The notes: generated from the sequence alone by a model not told the origin. DNA of 64,000 nucleotides from a bacterium EF100-94H03 bin56 (GCA_002238685.1 MPMV01000002.1:1-64000); one strand, 5' to 3'. Shown: positions 18,058-26,811, counted from the first letter of the stretch. Made by a program: numbers and translations.

Positions 18058-18518
18058 CCGGCCGTCACCGACGCCGGGCCTCCGGAGGTGGCTGGCTCTC
18101 GATGCTGCGCCCCCTCCTTCTTCCCGGTCTGCTGCTCCTCGCCCTGCCGGGACCTCTTCATGGCGTGGAGCCGGACGAGATCCTCGCCGACCCGGCCATG
18201 GAAGCGCGTGCCCGCGACCTGGGGCGCGAACTGCGCTGCCTGGTCTGCCAGAACCAGTCGATCGAGGATTCCGATGCGCCTCTGGCACGTGATCTGAGGG
18301 TGATCCTGCGCCAGCGCATCGAGGCGGGGGACAGCGACGAGGCGGCCGTCGACTGGATTGTCGAGCGCTACGGCGATTACGTCCTTCTCAAGCCACCGTT
18401 GCGCGGTGACACGGCAATGCTCTGGGGAGCGCCCCTGGTGGCGCTCGCGGCGGGCGCCCTGGTGGTCGCATTCGCCCTGCGCCGCAACCGGCATGCCGGG
18501 AAGGGGGACGGACCATGA
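18054..18518 (+). CDS. ccmH: Cytochrome c maturation protein CcmH (CycL)
   Basis: 154 residues; ATG 18054 overlaps the ccmF stop. A signal peptide (LLLPGLLLLALPGPLHG) is followed by the thioredoxin-like motif LRCLVCQNQSIEDSDAPLA, with the redox pair CVxC-type LVCQNQS characteristic of CcmH. A C-terminal membrane anchor (LVALAAGALVVAFAL) keeps it in the periplasmic membrane face. It reduces or presents the apocytochrome CxxCH cysteines to the heme lyase. Confidence 0.94.
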   Translation: MTGRHRRRASGGGWLSMLRPLLLPGLLLLALPGPLHGVEPDEILADPAMEARARDLGRELRCLVCQNQSIEDSDAPLARDLRVILRQRIEAGDSDEAAVDWIVERYGDYVLLKPPLRGDTAMLWGAPLVALAAGALVVAFALRRNRHAGKGDGP

Positions 18519-19609
18519 TCCATCTGGCGATTGCCAACATCATCGCTGTGGCCATCGTCCTGCTGACGCTGCCCCTTCTCTCACCAAGCGATGGCCTGCG
18601 ACGCCGCGGCCTCCTCGTCGCGGCTTCCCTTGCCGTCATCGCCGGAGCGATCGCCATCTATGCCGCAATCGGGTCGCCGCATCTTGGAGACCGGCCCCTT
18701 GCCGAACGCGAAGTCGCCACCGCCAATCCCGAGATCGCCGGTCTCCTTGAGCGCGCCCGAAGCCGCCTGGTCGAGGAGCCGACGGATATCGATGCCTGGA
18801 TCTGGATCGCCAATGCCGAGGGTCTTTCCCGGCGCTACGGCGAGGCGGCGCTCGCCATGGCCGAGGCGGCCGTCCTCGATCCCGGGAATGCGGAACATCT
18901 CGCCCGACAGGGTGAATTCATCGTGCTCGCCCACGACGGACTGGTGACTCCCGCGGCCCGGCTCCTGTTCGCGCAATCCCTGGCCATCGACGCCAGTCAG
19001 CCGGTGGCGCGCTTCTATGGCGGCGTTGCCCTGGCGCAGGCGGGCGACACGACGGGCGCGCTGGTTGTCTGGCGCGACCTTCTCGCCGATTCGCCCGTAG
19101 ATGCGCCGTGGATCGGCGAACTGCGCCGTCACATCTCGGATGCCGGGGAGGCGGCAGGTGACTCCGGCGACGACACCCTTGACATGATCACAGGCATGGT
19201 CGAGGGCCTCGCCCGGCGGCTCGCCGATGAGCCGGACGATCTCGAGGGATGGAAGCGCCTCGCCCACTCCTACACCGTGCTGGAAGACTGGCCGAAGGCG
19301 CGCCACGCCTACGAGCGGGCCCTCGAACTCGCGCCCGGCGACAGCGATCTCATGGACGGCTTCGCGGCCGCGGTTGCCGCGCCCGTCGACCGGACGACAG
19401 GCGTTTCCGCCACCGTTCTTGCCGACATGGAACGGGTGCTCGAGACCCGGCCCGACAACCCCCATGCCCTCTACGTCACCGGTCTCGCGGCGGCGCTGCG
19501 CGGCGATAACGGCGGCGCCCGCGAACAGTGGACGCGCCTGCGGGATCTCTTCGAGCCGTCCACCAGCGAGTACTCACGCGTCGGGATGCTCCTGGAGAGT
19601 ATCGAGTGA
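18515..19609 (+). CDS. ccmI: Cytochrome c maturation protein CcmI (CycH)
   Basis: 364 residues, starting in the ccmH stop. Two N-terminal membrane segments (about 1-20 and 33-50) are followed by TPR-like helical repeats (DAWIWIANAEGLSRRYGEAA; WKRLAHSYTVLEDWPKARHA; HALYVTGLAAALRGDNGGAR). It is a chaperone for apocytochrome c that hands it to CcmF/CcmH. It closes the ccmFHI operon and converges with the DAO oxidoreductase 14 bases downstream. Confidence 0.9.
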   Translation: MIHLAIANIIAVAIVLLTLPLLSPSDGLRRRGLLVAASLAVIAGAIAIYAAIGSPHLGDRPLAEREVATANPEIAGLLERARSRLVEEPTDIDAWIWIANAEGLSRRYGEAALAMAEAAVLDPGNAEHLARQGEFIVLAHDGLVTPAARLLFAQSLAIDASQPVARFYGGVALAQAGDTTGALVVWRDLLADSPVDAPWIGELRRHISDAGEAAGDSGDDTLDMITGMVEGLARRLADEPDDLEGWKRLAHSYTVLEDWPKARHAYERALELAPGDSDLMDGFAAAVAAPVDRTTGVSATVLADMERVLETRPDNPHALYVTGLAAALRGDNGGAREQWTRLRDLFEPSTSEYSRVGMLLESIE

Positions 19610-19623
19610 GAGGCTGACCTTGC

Positions 19624-20952
19624 CTACTTCTCGTGCCGGTTGAACCAGACTTCCCCGGTCAGGCGCAGCTTGACGGCAAGACGCGTGAGGAAGGCGGGGG
19701 GAAGCGCCTGGGGACTCCCGAGGCTCTCCATGTAGGAGATGAGGTCGTTGTCGCGCCCGCTCGCCATGTCGGCGGCGAGCAGCCCGCCGATGGTGCCCTT
19801 GGTGACGCCGACCGCGTTCTGGCAGACGGCGGCCCAGACATTGCCGGCGACCTGGCCAAAGCCCGGCGCACCGTTGCGTGACAGGCACACGAACCCGGTC
19901 CAGGTATGCTCCATCGTCACATCGCCCAGCATGGGGAACCGGGAGCGGAAACAGGCCTCGTGGTCGCGCCGCGCCGCCATCTGCTCGGCTCTTGAGACCC
20001 GGAACTCCGGTGCGTAGCGGAACCCCTGGCGAATCAGGATCCGGTGATCCCTGGTGAACCGCATGGTAACGCCGGCAATGGCATTGGCCGGCGTAATGCC
20101 CCAGTCGTCCTTGCCTCCCAGCGCCCGCCGCTCCGTCTCGTTCAGGGCACGCGTCAGACTGGCATGGGCGGCGATCGGCACGAGATTGTGCCGGAAGAAC
20201 CCGAACTCGCGGGCAAATCCGTTGGTGGCGAGGATCATGCCCGCCGCCCGCACGCTGCCTCCCGGTGTCGCAAGTTCCACCCCGTTTCTCAACGTCATCG
20301 ACGTGACGGGCGTGTTCTCGAACAGGCTAACGCTCCCGGGAAGGTGGTCGGCCAGACCGCGGGTCAGCGCCGCGGGGTTGAAGAGAACGCAGCCTGGCGT
20401 ATGGACCGCCGCGTGGTAGGCCGGCGTTCCGACCTCGCCCACGAGCGCATCCCGGTCCAGCCAGCGGAAGGGCTCGCCCAATGCCTCGAGTTCGCGGGCG
20501 AAGGGCTCGAGTATCTCCCGCTTGCCGCGCTCCGATCGGGCGGCATGGTACTTGCCTCGCCGGCTCCAGTCGCAGGCGATGTCATGGCATCTGACGGCCT
20601 CGTCGAGATGACCGATGGCGGCGCGCGCCAGGGCCATGAAGCGATGGCTGCCATCGAGTTCGGCCAGCGAATCGCCGACGTTGTGGGGAAGGTCGATGGC
20701 AAAACCGCTGTTGCGTCCCGAGGCGTTCTCCCCCGCCTCGCCGGCGTCGAGAAGGACGATGCTGTCCGCCGGCCTGTTTTCGGCGAGGCGGCGCGCCGCT
20801 GCCAGCCCCGCCCATCCCGCTCCCACGACCACCCAGTCGGCCGTCACATCCCCGGCAAGCGGGGAGCGCGGCGTCCGCAGTCCGAGAATGCGGCTCCAGC
20901 CGTTGGTGGCGTCATTGACCGGCAAAATCCCGATCTTTCGTGTATCCGGCAT
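19624..20952 (-). CDS. FAD-dependent oxidoreductase, DAO family
   Basis: 442 residues from ATG 20952, preceded by AGGAGAGG. The dinucleotide-binding motif VVVGAGWAGLAAARRLAEN lies near residue 40, followed by LLDAGEAGENASGRNSGFAI, the flavin-binding stretch typical of PuuB/OrdL-type glycine or gamma-glutamylputrescine oxidases. A C-terminal WTGFVCLSRNGAPGFG segment closes the active site. Oxidation of a secondary or primary amine is likely; the substrate is unknown. It is monocistronic here. Confidence 0.88.
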   Translation of the reverse strand: MPDTRKIGILPVNDATNGWSRILGLRTPRSPLAGDVTADWVVVGAGWAGLAAARRLAENRPADSIVLLDAGEAGENASGRNSGFAIDLPHNVGDSLAELDGSHRFMALARAAIGHLDEAVRCHDIACDWSRRGKYHAARSERGKREILEPFARELEALGEPFRWLDRDALVGEVGTPAYHAAVHTPGCVLFNPAALTRGLADHLPGSVSLFENTPVTSMTLRNGVELATPGGSVRAAGMILATNGFAREFGFFRHNLVPIAAHASLTRALNETERRALGGKDDWGITPANAIAGVTMRFTRDHRILIRQGFRYAPEFRVSRAEQMAARRDHEACFRSRFPMLGDVTMEHTWTGFVCLSRNGAPGFGQVAGNVWAAVCQNAVGVTKGTIGGLLAADMASGRDNDLISYMESLGSPQALPPAFLTRLAVKLRLTGEVWFNRHEK

Positions 20953-21305
20953 CGCCCGGCCTCTCCTTTCAGCCCCGCGATCTTTCGCGAACGGCCGGCA
21001 TAGTCAACACGACCCTGAAGAAGCGCACTCGAAAAATGCCGTGACGCCTTCCATCCGACGATACGCGCGCCACACACCAGGGGCTTGTGCATCCCTGTGC
21101 GATCGTGAGGCGGGGTGTCAATTGGGACTGAAGAGTTCTCACTTTGAGCGTGGGTTCGTCCTCGGGCGCTCGGTGAAGCTGTGGGTAACTGGCCCGCCGC
21201 AGCGACCGCCAAGGCTGAGCGGGCGACCTCCATCGAAGCCGTGTTTGTTGCCTTTCGCTCTGATGGACCCCTGCTCGCCCCTCCGGAAACGGGAGTCTGG
21301 CGACC
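20953..21305. other. Intergenic stretch without a clear gene
   Basis: Between the start of the DAO gene and the 3' end of the SDR gene. A short plus-strand frame (about 21146-21308) reads KAERATSIEAVFVAFRSDGP and stops before the hairpin that follows; it looks protein-like but is only about 53 codons with no start, so it may be a gene fragment. Confidence 0.3.
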
Positions 21306-21371
21306 CTGAGCCGGGCCTCCCCTTGTCTGCGTCCGTGGCAGTGTGCCAGTAGCGACGGATGCCCGGCTCAG
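21306..21371. ncRNA. Branched hairpin element at the 3' end of the SDR gene
   Basis: CTGAGCCGGGC (21306-21316) pairs perfectly with GCCCGGCTCAG (21361-21371). Inside it, TCCGT (21332-21336) pairs with ACGGA (21355-21359), and TGGCA (21336-21340) can pair with TGCCA (21344-21348); the last two share a base, so one end pair would open. On the minus strand the structure begins at the SDR stop codon. There is no U-run, so it is more likely a 3' stabiliser, an attenuator or a small structured RNA than a simple terminator. Confidence 0.4.
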
Positions 21372-22144
21372 AGTACGCCGGCCTGGCTTTCGGGAAGGAC
21401 CTGGCCGCCGTCAACGACGATGGTCTGGCCGGTCACGTAGCGCGCTTCGTCACTGGCCAGGTAGAGCGCCGCATACGCGATGTCTTCGGGCATGCCGAGT
21501 TCACCCATGGGAATCGCGGGAACCATCGCCTCCTCGTGCTCACGCGCTTCGCGCGAGCCAGGGCGCCGGATCAGGATGTTGCCGGGTTCGACGGCGTTGA
21601 TCGTGACACCTTGCCGGGCGACTTCCAGGGCCGCTGCCTTGATGAAGCCGTTCACACCGGCCTTCGAGGCGCAGTAGTGGCTCCACCCGGGCATGGCCAC
21701 CCGCGGGCCCGAGATCGATGACGTCACGACGATCCGCCCGTAACCGCGGCGCACCATGTGGGGCAGGACGGCCTTCGTGATCACAAAGAGGCTCTTGAGG
21801 TTCGTATCAAGCACGTGATCCCACTCGGCCTCCTTCATCCTCGAGATCGTCGATGACGGGAAAACGCCGGCGTTGTGGGCGACGATGTCGATCGAGCCGA
21901 GGCGTTTGCGAGCCTCGGAGACCATCGCCCGGACCTGGTCCGTATCCGCGACATCGGTTGCCATCGCCGAGGCCTCCCCGCCAGCCTTCGAGATCCCCCG
22001 GGCGACCGCCGCTCCGCGGCTCACGGTGCGCGTCGCGATCAGGACTCGCGCACCCTCAGCAGCGAAGACCCTGGCGATGCCGGCTCCGATACCGCGTCCT
22101 CCCCCGGTCACAAGCGCGGTCTTGCCGTCCAGCCGTCCACCCAT
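21368..22144 (-). CDS. Short-chain dehydrogenase/reductase (FabG-like)
   Basis: 258 residues from ATG 22144, which follows GGGAAGGGGA. The Rossmann motif TGGGRGIG, NAG (in AHNAGVF), the catalytic SSISGPRVAMPGWSHYCASK (Ser, Tyr, Lys) and a C-terminal ARYVTGQTIVVDGGQVLPES are all in place. It is a classical NAD(P)(H)-dependent SDR; the substrate is not deducible. It stands alone. An inverted repeat 86 bases upstream (22230-22255) could be an operator. Confidence 0.92.
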   Translation of the reverse strand: MGGRLDGKTALVTGGGRGIGAGIARVFAAEGARVLIATRTVSRGAAVARGISKAGGEASAMATDVADTDQVRAMVSEARKRLGSIDIVAHNAGVFPSSTISRMKEAEWDHVLDTNLKSLFVITKAVLPHMVRRGYGRIVVTSSISGPRVAMPGWSHYCASKAGVNGFIKAAALEVARQGVTINAVEPGNILIRRPGSREAREHEEAMVPAIPMGELGMPEDIAYAALYLASDEARYVTGQTIVVDGGQVLPESQAGVL

Positions 22145-22593
22145 GGTGCGTCCCCTTCCCTGGCACTGCCGCACAAGTCTGGGCGAAGAAACGGAGCACG
22201 GCAATCCGGGGGAATCGCGCCTGCTCACTCGACGAGGGGCCGTCGTCCCTCGTCGGGTTGTGAGGCTGTTCCATTCGGCGGGCGACCGGACAGAACGCGG
22301 CACATTGATGACTTCGGGATCGAAGCCAGGTGACGGTTCGGCGGGGTGTCACGCCGATGCGAAGTGGTGATCCTCCGGTCGCCCGGCGGTCCAGGACGCC
22401 TGCCGGACAAGCCGGCGAACGCAGCGATCGTCAACTCGAGGTGACGACCGTTCGCCAGGAAGAAGATCTGATCCCACCGGCACGACTCTCCGGAGATCAC
22501 GCTTGTCACGATGGAAACCGCCTGGCGACGGTGCCGCTCTCGCCACTGGCCGGAACACCGGCGAGGGTCAAGGCGCACATGGGCTCGCTCGCA
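22145..22593. other. Intergenic region between SDR and fic genes
   Basis: No gene assigned. It contains the SDR ribosome site and a perfect 9-bp inverted repeat, CGACGAGGG (22230-22238) with CCCTCGTCG (22247-22255) and an 8-base loop, upstream of the SDR gene. The remainder holds only incidental frames. Confidence 0.4.
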
Positions 22594-24129
22594 TCAGTCT
22601 TCGCCGAAGACCTCTTCGCATATGGCCTCGATGTACGCCGTCTCTTCATCGCTCAGAGCCCGGAACTCCCTCTCGCGGCGCCGTTTCGGAAGTTTTCCGC
22701 CGTTCTGCCGGATGAACATGATCAGGTCCTGTGCCAGTCGGTCGGGCATCTCCACCATCTCCATGATGCGCCTTCGCGCTTCGTCGTGGCGGCGCAGGCA
22801 ATCGATCTCCTTCGGCAGGTCGTGTTCGACCGTGCGGGCCACGCAGGCATAGAGAAACTCGGCTTCAGCCGTGCAATCGAAGTACCGGTACAATTCGCTC
22901 GTATCGTTGGTGACCTCGACATTCCGGCTCGCCGTCGACCGCCAGTCGATGAAAGGCATCAGCGGCCCGGAATGATTTTCCAGTGCGCGGCGGTAATCGT
23001 CGATCCGGTCCCGCATCACCGCGGAAACCGGGAAGACCATGCCCGGCGGTGTGAAGCCCCGTTCCGCCAGCACATGATGGATCAGGCAGCGGTGCAGACG
23101 GCCGTTTCCATCCTGATAGGGATGGATGTAGACGAAGCCGAATGCTGTGGCGGTCGCCTGAAGCACGGGATCGATCGCGCTCGCGGTCATCCGCCTGTTG
23201 GCTGCGAGCAGGCCTTCGATCAGGCGCGGCAGGTCTTCCGGCCGTGCGCCGACGAATTCCGGCAGGGGGTCGCCGTTGTGATCGCGCTCGCCGAGGAATA
23301 CGCCGTCGGGGCGCAGGCCGGCCCTGATGAAGCGGGTATCCTCGATGAGGACACCGTGCAGGCGGTTGAGCTCATCGAGTGTCAATCGATTCCTGCCGGC
23401 CTGGAGGACCGCGCGCGCCCAGCGCTCAAGCCGGTTGCGCGGCGGACGCTCGCCTTCGATCTCGAAGCTGGCACGGCTGTCTGCCAGCAACAGAAGGCTC
23501 GCGGCCCGGGAAATCAGGTGCCCGCCGGTTCGGCCAACGGTTTGGGCAGCTTTGTCGGCGAGGCGGCGTTCCAGATAGTTTTCGAGGGCCCTGGTGCGGC
23601 GAATGACCGGGCACCATTCGCCCGTGCCGAGCAGGTTGTCCCGCACGCGGTGGCGTTTCGATAGCGCGGCATTCCCGGTCACATATCTCCTGGGATCGAG
23701 GGCGTCGACAGCCGTCACGGTCGGCGCGTCTTCAATCGGCAGTCGCCGACCAGTCATGATTTCATAGAAGAACCAGACCCGGCGGGCAGCCCTCCCGGTC
23801 GGCGCATCGAGCACGAAGGCCGAAATCGTGTCCGGGTCCACAGCGTCCAGCACGCGCTTCGCCACGAGCGGATCGAACCACTCGTGGCGAAGGGCGAAAC
23901 TGAAATGATCCGTCACATGACGGCCCGGCCAGTACCGCTTGTCGAAAACGGTCCAGCCGTCTTCCTCACGCTGGCTGCCCTTGATGTAACCGCCGGCAAC
24001 GACGCTCGCTGCCGGGACCGGGGCCGCGATCCCGAGGCCATGAACCAGCGCGGCCCAACCGGCCAGCCTTGTCTCCTTCGGGACAGGGTGATCCTGGAAC
24101 GTCGGGGGAGTTTCGAGGGTCAGCTCCAT
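22594..24129 (-). CDS. Large Fic domain protein
   Basis: 511 residues from ATG 24129. An N-terminal region (about 1-215) of the DUF4172/Fic-associated kind leads to an inhibitory motif S221-FEI-E225-G226, and then the Fic core HPYQDGNGR at 336-344. A C-terminal helical extension follows. The motif order (inhibitory helix N-terminal to Fic) is class II. It probably AMPylates a cellular target; genes of this size occur alone in accessory regions. Its leader contains five TTTCGAC repeats on the coding strand and is much richer in A/T than the surroundings, suggesting autoregulation and horizontal origin. Confidence 0.9.
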   Translation of the reverse strand: MELTLETPPTFQDHPVPKETRLAGWAALVHGLGIAAPVPAASVVAGGYIKGSQREEDGWTVFDKRYWPGRHVTDHFSFALRHEWFDPLVAKRVLDAVDPDTISAFVLDAPTGRAARRVWFFYEIMTGRRLPIEDAPTVTAVDALDPRRYVTGNAALSKRHRVRDNLLGTGEWCPVIRRTRALENYLERRLADKAAQTVGRTGGHLISRAASLLLLADSRASFEIEGERPPRNRLERWARAVLQAGRNRLTLDELNRLHGVLIEDTRFIRAGLRPDGVFLGERDHNGDPLPEFVGARPEDLPRLIEGLLAANRRMTASAIDPVLQATATAFGFVYIHPYQDGNGRLHRCLIHHVLAERGFTPPGMVFPVSAVMRDRIDDYRRALENHSGPLMPFIDWRSTASRNVEVTNDTSELYRYFDCTAEAEFLYACVARTVEHDLPKEIDCLRRHDEARRRIMEMVEMPDRLAQDLIMFIRQNGGKLPKRRREREFRALSDEETAYIEAICEEVFGED

Positions 24130-24131
24130 TG

Positions 24132-24251
24132 GTCGAAATTCTTTCACTGAAGTCGAAAAAAAGCCGTTTTCTGTAAGTATCGTCGAAATATACCATACAC
24201 CGACGCCATCGAAAGTCGAAACAGTATTCAAGTTCGTTCCACGGGTCGAAA
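24132..24251 (-). promoter_or_regulatory. Array of five TTTCGAC (GTCGAAA) heptamers before the fic gene
   Basis: On the plus strand GTCGAAA occurs exactly at 24132, 24152, 24182, 24215 and 24245, with a near copy ATCGAAA at 24208. Spacings are 20, 30, 33 and 30 bases, close to whole helical turns, and all are in the same orientation. The array covers the leader and promoter region of the large fic gene; TATATT on the minus strand lies between copies. This looks like a multi-site operator for one protein. Confidence 0.6.
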
Positions 24252-24498
24252 ACCGTCAGGAATTGCCCGCGGCAGATCTCATCACGATGGTCGCAGGATC
24301 GATGCGCGTGAAAGATTGTTGATCGGACTCCTTGTGGCAGGGCGCTTGCACGCCATGGTGATGATGGCCCGCCCACGGGTTGGCTGATTGACGGGCGACG
24401 TCAGGCGCCGGAAGAGGAGGGCCGTCACATGGCCTCCCGGCGGATCAACCGCATCGCGAAGTTGTGCTATGCATGACGGATTGTGCGGATCCCGGCCC

Positions 24499-26538
24499 AT
24501 GAATGACCCCCTGCTGCAACCCTACCGCCTCAAGAATCTCGAACTGAAGAACCGGATCATGTCGACGGCGCATGAACCGGGCTACACCGAGGACGGTCTC
24601 GTGGGAGAGCGCTACGTGCGCTACCACGAGGAGAAGGCAAGGGGCGGCATCGCGCTCACCATGATCGCCGGCTCCACCGTGGTCTCGAAGGATTCCGCCC
24701 AGGCCTTCATGAACGTCCAGGCGTGGAAGGACGAGGTGGTGGAGGGGCTGCGCCGGCTCGTGCAAGCCTGCCACGACCACGGCGCGGCGGTGATGATCCA
24801 GCTCACCCATCTCGGGCGGCGGACCAACTGGAACAAGGAACACTGGCTCCCCGTCCTGGCGCCCTCCATGGTGCGCGAACCCGCCCATCGCGCCTTTCCC
24901 AAGGAAATGGAGGACTGGGACATCGAGAGGGTCGTGCGGGACTATGGACTGGCCGCCGCGCGCATGGCCGAAGCGGGGCTCGACGGTATCGAGTTCGAGG
25001 CCTACGGTCACCTGATGGACCAGTTCTGGTCCCCCGCCACCAACCGGCGCAGCGATCAGTGGGGCGGCAGTCTCGACAACCGGTTGCGCTTCGCCATGGC
25101 GGTGCTCGACGAGGTGCGCGGCGCCGTCGGCCCCGACTTCATCGTCGGCATCCGCATGTCCCTGGACGAGGACTGGCGCAAGGGATACGAGCGCGCGACG
25201 GGCCTCGAGATCGCCCGGCGATTCATCGCCACGGGCAAGATCGATTTCCTGAACGTCATCAAGGGCCATATCGACCACGACCGGGCCCTCACCGACATCA
25301 TTCCGGTGGCCGGCATGGCGGCATCGCCCCATCTCGCTTTCGCCGGCGACATCCGCAGCGAGACCCGGTTTCCGGTGTTCCACGCCAACAAGATCGCCGA
25401 CATCGCCACGGCGCGCCACGCCATCGCCACCGGCCAGCTCGACATGGTGGGCATGACCCGGGCGCACATCGCCGATCCCCATATCGTCAACCGCATCGCC
25501 GAGGGGCGCGAGGACGACATCCGGCCCTGCGTCGGCGCCACCTACTGCCTCGAGAGCGTCTATGCGGGAACCGGCGCGCTCTGCGTCCACAATCCCTCGA
25601 CCGGCCGCGAAACCTCGCTGCCGCAACTGGTGGAACCGCGTTCGGGGTCCGCCCGGCGCATCGTCGTGGTGGGTGCCGGACCGGCCGGCCTCGAAGCCGC
25701 CCGCGTCGCCGGCGAACGCGGACACGACGTCGTCGTTCTGGAGGCGGCGGCGAGGCCCGGCGGGCAGATTCTCCTGGCGGCGCGCACGCCCAACCGCAAG
25801 GACCTGATCGGCATCGTCGACTGGCGCCTTGCCCGCCTGACGCGGCTGGGTATCGACGTGCGTTGCAACATGCTGGCGGGGGTCGACGACGTGCTCGCCC
25901 TCGACCCCGACGTCGTTCTTGTCTGTACCGGCGGTGTGCCCAACAAGGAGATCCTCGACACAGGTTCCGGTCTTGCCGTCAGTTCCTGGGACCTGCTTGC
26001 CGGGACCGTTGCTCCGGCGGCGGAGGTCCTGGTCTTCGACGACAACGGCCATCAGCCGGGCATGCAGGCCGCCTGGCTGGCGGCCGACGCCGGATCAAGG
26101 GTGGAGATCGTCTCGCCGGAGCGCACGTTCGCGCCCGAGCTGGGAGCGCTCACCCATGCGCCCTATGCCGAGTTCTTCCAGGAGCACGGCGTCACCGTCA
26201 CCATCAACACCAGGGTCTCGAGGCTTGAGCGCAGGGGCAACCGCCTGCGGGCGACGCTGTTCAGCGAATTCACCGGAGGCGACATCGGCGAACGCCTGGT
26301 CGATCAGGTCGTGATCGAGCACGGCACCCTTCCCGCCGATGATCTCTACTTCGAACTGCGCGATCTGTCGGTCAATCGCGGAGAGGTGGACTACGAGGCG
26401 CTGATCGGGCGCCGGCCCCAGGAGATCCGCAGCAATCCCGTGGGCACTTTCCGGCTCTTCCGTCTCGGCGATGCCGTCGAGAGCCGCAACATTCATGCTG
26501 CGGTCTATGACGCCGTGCGCCTCGTGGGCATCATGTAG
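24499..26538 (+). CDS. Trimethylamine dehydrogenase-like FMN/Fe-S/FAD oxidoreductase
   Basis: 679 residues from ATG 24499 (an ATG 30 bases upstream is also possible). The N-terminal old-yellow-enzyme TIM barrel (about 1-375) includes MIQLTHLGRRTNW, EFEAYGHLMDQFWSPATNRR and GGSLDNRLRFAM. The cluster segment RPCVGATYC...LCVHNP follows, then an NAD/FAD-binding half with VVVGAGPAGLEAARVAGERG. This is the layout of TMADH, histamine dehydrogenase and the DgcA/stachydrine demethylase group. One of the four usual cluster cysteines is alanine here. Oxidative N-demethylation or deamination of a small amine is likely. The neighbouring Amt and ligase genes fit a nitrogen-scavenging role. Confidence 0.88.
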   Translation: MNDPLLQPYRLKNLELKNRIMSTAHEPGYTEDGLVGERYVRYHEEKARGGIALTMIAGSTVVSKDSAQAFMNVQAWKDEVVEGLRRLVQACHDHGAAVMIQLTHLGRRTNWNKEHWLPVLAPSMVREPAHRAFPKEMEDWDIERVVRDYGLAAARMAEAGLDGIEFEAYGHLMDQFWSPATNRRSDQWGGSLDNRLRFAMAVLDEVRGAVGPDFIVGIRMSLDEDWRKGYERATGLEIARRFIATGKIDFLNVIKGHIDHDRALTDIIPVAGMAASPHLAFAGDIRSETRFPVFHANKIADIATARHAIATGQLDMVGMTRAHIADPHIVNRIAEGREDDIRPCVGATYCLESVYAGTGALCVHNPSTGRETSLPQLVEPRSGSARRIVVVGAGPAGLEAARVAGERGHDVVVLEAAARPGGQILLAARTPNRKDLIGIVDWRLARLTRLGIDVRCNMLAGVDDVLALDPDVVLVCTGGVPNKEILDTGSGLAVSSWDLLAGTVAPAAEVLVFDDNGHQPGMQAAWLAADAGSRVEIVSPERTFAPELGALTHAPYAEFFQEHGVTVTINTRVSRLERRGNRLRATLFSEFTGGDIGERLVDQVVIEHGTLPADDLYFELRDLSVNRGEVDYEALIGRRPQEIRSNPVGTFRLFRLGDAVESRNIHAAVYDAVRLVGIM

Positions 26539-26544
26539 AAAACG

Positions 26545-26574
26545 AAGGGCAGCCGGCCGAAACCGGCTGCCCTT
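26545..26574. terminator. Bidirectional hairpin terminator
   Basis: AAGGGCAGCCGG (26545-26556) pairs perfectly over 12 bases with CCGGCTGCCCTT (26563-26574) around a 6-base loop. It lies between the convergent flavoprotein gene and the 62-residue membrane protein gene. Confidence 0.75.
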
Positions 26575-26585
26575 CGGACAAGAGG

Positions 26586-26774
26586 CTACTTCTGTTCCTC
26601 GAGAAGACGCGCCGCTTGCGCCTCTGCTCGGTTCTCCACGACGATCGACGTGACGATCGTGCCGACGCACAGGAGAACCGAAATCCACAGGAAGAGATGG
26701 ACACCACCGGACCCGGCATAACTGTAGATCGCCGTGGCTCCTTCCCAGGACTCGATCGGACTTCCACCAAACAT
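26586..26774 (-). CDS. Small single-span membrane protein next to Amt
   Basis: 62 residues; ATG 26774 follows AGGAGA with a 6-base gap. One membrane segment (GVHLFLWISVLLCVGTIVTS, about residues 24-43) is flanked by a short outer N-terminus (MFGGSPIESWEGATAIYSYA) and a charged C-terminal helix (ENRAEAQAARLLEEQK). It lies 37 bases downstream of amt and is surely co-transcribed with it. I do not recognise a named family. Its place suggests a small accessory subunit or regulator of the ammonium transporter, in the position where GlnK is often found. Confidence 0.8.
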   Translation of the reverse strand: MFGGSPIESWEGATAIYSYAGSGGVHLFLWISVLLCVGTIVTSIVVENRAEAQAARLLEEQK

Positions 26775-26811
26775 GATTGTTCTCCTTTCAGATAACCTGC
26801 CCTAACGCAGC

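Noticed and set aside
16164-18518. 784-codon plus-strand open frame inside the ccm genes
   Set aside because: Its first three quarters are an out-of-frame shadow of ccmF, with Arg/Pro/His-rich composition; only the last 155 codons (ccmH from 18054) are real.
24132-24251. CRISPR array
   Set aside because: The repeated unit is only 7 bases and spacings are unequal and short, so this is regulatory, not CRISPR.
24445-26052. 535-codon minus-strand frame opposite the TMADH-like gene
   Set aside because: His/Asp/Val-rich antisense shadow of a GC-rich gene, without any family resemblance.
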